This document shows positions 6,995-8,151 of a DNA stretch of 8,151 nucleotides, in pieces. Source of the stretch: Anaerolineales bacterium UBA3001 (lineage in GTDB: Bacteria; Chloroflexota; Anaerolineae; Anaerolineales; UBA11657). The stretch spans positions 556 through 8,706 of the forward strand of contig DDZT01000080.1 in NCBI GenBank assembly GCA_002346435.1, given 5' to 3'. Every line of letters begins with the position of its first letter. The stretch's first letter is position 1. The notes beneath the pieces were generated by a model that was not told the DNA's origin, searched no databases, and was given only the letters and a program-made list of their open reading frames with translations. Position numbers and translations under genes: made by a program.

Positions 6995-7042
6995 TGATCC
7001 ACATGGTTGTCTTGTGTTAGCTGATGACAACCATGTGGATCA
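6995..7042. repeat. Perfect 17-bp inverted repeat, non-canonical hairpin
   Basis: TGATCCACATGGTTGTC (6995-7011) is perfectly complementary to 7026-7042, with a 14-nt loop (7012-7025). It lies 38 nt downstream of the lipoprotein stop and about 175 nt upstream of the decarboxylase start. No T-run follows either foot, so it is not a textbook intrinsic terminator. It could be an mRNA-stabilising or processing hairpin at the lipoprotein 3' end, a tail-less terminator, a large operator, or one copy of a genome-wide palindromic repeat. Confidence 0.85.
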
Positions 7043-7080
7043 TAAATCAATGCAATGATATGTTTTTACGTTTTGTGACT

Positions 7081-7896
7081 TTATTCGCTTGGTACTACAA
7101 GCGCTTGCCCAACGTATATCATGAAAGGTTCTGATATGTCGTTGGCTGCTGCTAATGCATCTACAGAAACCCCAAGTTTTTGTGAAATAGAAAACATTGT
7201 ATCTCCTGCATTTACTTCATATGTGTCAGATGCTAAAGCATTGGCCGGTGCCATTATCGCTGTTGAATTTTCATCTTCTACGGTATTGTTTTCTACAGGT
7301 GCTTGTTCTTCAATAGTAATCTCCGGTTGATTTGCACCTGGAATCACTAATTCTTGACCAGGATAGACTTGCTGGTTGGCACCTATAACAGGATTCGCTT
7401 GCAGTAAAGCTATTGGTGTAATATTGAACATACGGGCTATTTTGTATACCCAGTCACCAGATTGTACAGTGTATGTTCCAGGACCAGCTCCTACAATTGT
7501 TTCTGCTGCGGCTTCTGAGTTTTCAGTTACTGTATCTTCTTCTGTCGTTGTAACTGAATCAGTGATTTCTTCCGATTCTTCCATAACAACAGTCTCAGGT
7601 GTGATTTCACCATCGGAATCAGATTGTTCCACCGTAGTATTTTCGGCATCTTGTTGCTCTTCATTGGTATTGTTTGTTTCTTCAATATCATCATCGAGCA
7701 ATGCTTGCATGCCGGAGTCCGAGTCTTCTATACTGGTATCAGAGTCGCTCATTTCTTCAATTGCGACTTCTTCAACAGTGGAATCGTCAGGCAATATGCC
7801 TTCTGTGGCTGAGCGGTTGCAACCTACAAGCGACAATGATGCAACCAAGATTAATGACAGCACCAATATATAGTACTTTGAGTAATAGTGTTTCAC
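7081..7896 (-). CDS. LysM-domain lipoprotein with acidic linker
   Basis: Exported surface protein of 271 residues. The N-terminus has a charged start (MKHYYSKYY), a hydrophobic segment (about 10-24) and a lipobox SLVGC with Cys26, predicted for lipidation and anchoring on the outer face of the cytoplasmic membrane. Residues about 37-134 form a Glu/Asp/Ser/Thr-rich linker of low complexity. Two LysM domains follow, at about 141-186 (TYTVQSGD... to LVIPG) and 225-269 (TYEVNAGD... to LVVPS), joined by a second acidic spacer; the protein ends at the second. LysM domains bind N-acetylglucosamine-containing polymers such as peptidoglycan. No catalytic domain is present, so it may be a wall-binding or structural protein. 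The GTG at 7896 is chosen over an upstream in-frame GTG (7929) because AAGGAGG sits 6 nt before it and the lipoprotein signal then starts correctly. Adhesion or spore-coat-like roles cannot be told from sequence. Confidence 0.88.
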   Translation of the reverse strand: MKHYYSKYYILVLSLILVASLSLVGCNRSATEGILPDDSTVEEVAIEEMSDSDTSIEDSDSGMQALLDDDIEETNNTNEEQQDAENTTVEQSDSDGEITPETVVMEESEEITDSVTTTEEDTVTENSEAAAETIVGAGPGTYTVQSGDWVYKIARMFNITPIALLQANPVIGANQQVYPGQELVIPGANQPEITIEEQAPVENNTVEDENSTAIMAPANALASDTYEVNAGDTMFSISQKLGVSVDALAAANDISEPFMIYVGQALVVPSE

Positions 7897-7902
7897 AGCG
7901 TA

Positions 7903-7909
7903 CCTCCTT
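7903..7909 (-). promoter_or_regulatory. Strong Shine-Dalgarno of the LysM lipoprotein gene
   Basis: The complement of 7903-7909 reads AAGGAGG, a perfect anti-16S match. Six nt separate it from the GTG at 7896-7894. It decides the start codon against the longer in-frame option at 7929. It is the only clear Shine-Dalgarno among the genes whose starts lie in this window. Confidence 0.85.
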
Positions 7910-7973
7910 ACTAAATGATTACAATCCACTATCTATCTTGCCTAACTAAATTCGGCCTGATACACAGGGTCAT

Positions 7974-7991
7974 CTAAACAATATCGTTTAG
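7974..7991. repeat. Small inverted repeat upstream of the lipoprotein gene
   Basis: CTAAAC (7974-7979) and GTTTAG (7986-7991) form a 6-bp stem with a 6-nt loop in the 153-bp gap between the partial gene and the lipoprotein. There is no T-tract and few GC pairs, so it is a poor terminator. It could be an operator. The rest of the gap (7910-8049) shows no gene or confident promoter. Confidence 0.35.
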
Positions 7992-8049
7992 CATTACCAT
8001 GATGGATGCAAGAGATATGCCAACTGTATGAGTAATTTGGAAAGTTATG

Positions 8050-8151
8050 TTATTGGTTGTCGTCAGGACCCATTGTTCCTGGTTGAGACATTTCGATTAT
8101 TTCACCATGATGATTTACCATGATGCGGAAGCCGAGCATACCAAGCCATTG
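8050..8151 (-). CDS. C-terminal fragment of an unidentified protein (cut by window end)
   Basis: The last 33 codons and a TAA stop (complement of 8050-8052) of a gene entering from the right. The visible peptide runs QWLGMLGFRIMVNHHGE, then IIEMSQPGTMGPDDNQ. I do not recognise a family. The polar, Pro/Gly/Asp-containing end looks like a natural protein tail. It reads in the same direction as the LysM lipoprotein, whose start is 153 nt downstream. The opposite strand is also open here (ATG 8047 to the edge), but that reading is rich in His, Trp and Cys and less protein-like, so the - strand is preferred without certainty. Confidence 0.5.
   Translation of the reverse strand, partial: QWLGMLGFRIMVNHHGEIIEMSQPGTMGPDDNQ

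Noticed and set aside
7376..7873. 165-codon + strand ORF rich in Ser and Val
   Set aside because: It is the shadow of the lipoprotein's acidic linker: the Glu/Asp/Thr codons read as Ser/Val-rich on the other strand. It has no family motifs, and the - strand gene has a lipobox, LysM domains and a strong ribosome-binding site.
7897..7929. Longer lipoprotein starting at GTG 7929
   Set aside because: It would place the perfect AAGGAGG inside the coding region and put 11 extra residues before the signal peptide.
8047..8151. + strand open frame from ATG 8047 to the window edge
   Set aside because: It overlaps the - strand tail entirely. Its composition (His, Trp, Cys-rich) is less protein-like and the - strand reading agrees with the neighbours' direction. 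Low certainty because only about 100 nt are visible.

Overview
The window is AT-rich bacterial chromosome carrying mostly housekeeping genes and no visible mobile element, rRNA, tRNA or CRISPR array. It holds five complete protein genes and the tail of a sixth. A ClpC-type unfoldase with a ClpP-docking loop, a GHMP-family mevalonate (di)phosphate decarboxylase, a compact SbcC/Rad50 and a LysM lipoprotein together suggest a bacterium that makes isoprenoids by a mevalonate route. Several Chloroflexota (Roseiflexus/Chloroflexus types) do this, and a marine SAR202/Dehalococcoidia-like Chloroflexota would fit the low GC. That placement is inference from gene content, not a database match.

Layout. 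A strong hairpin terminator (18-52) closes a gene lying to the left of the window. After about 230 bp of non-coding DNA comes sbcC on the + strand (283-2373). It converges on clpC on the - strand (2437-4947), with a short tandem repeat and a weak hairpin between the two stops. All other genes read on the - strand, in transcription order: the tail of an unidentified gene (8050-8151), a LysM lipoprotein (7081-7896), a mevalonate (di)phosphate decarboxylase (5583-6818), a Nudix hydrolase 16 nt downstream (5084-5566), and clpC. Two start sites given by simple longest-ORF reading are revised here. The lipoprotein starts at a GTG behind a perfect AAGGAGG, and the Nudix gene starts at an ATG rather than an upstream TTG inside the decarboxylase gene.

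How the genes relate. The decarboxylase and Nudix genes form a likely two-gene transcription unit. SbcC (DNA-end processing), ClpC (protein quality control) and the lipoprotein (cell surface) are separate units with their own upstream regions.

The least explained signals are non-coding. One is a perfect 17-bp inverted repeat with no T-tract (6995-7042), between the lipoprotein and decarboxylase genes. Another is a pair of 15-bp direct repeats, 22 bp apart, upstream of clpC, where no CIRCE or CtsR-type operator is seen. The third is a mix of start types: one gene has a textbook Shine-Dalgarno, while clpC and the decarboxylase have none and instead carry a -10-like hexamer 3 nt before the ATG, as leaderless transcripts would. 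I see no convincing undescribed multi-gene system. The decarboxylase, with changed phosphate-loop residues and a Nudix partner, is the most interesting protein lead.
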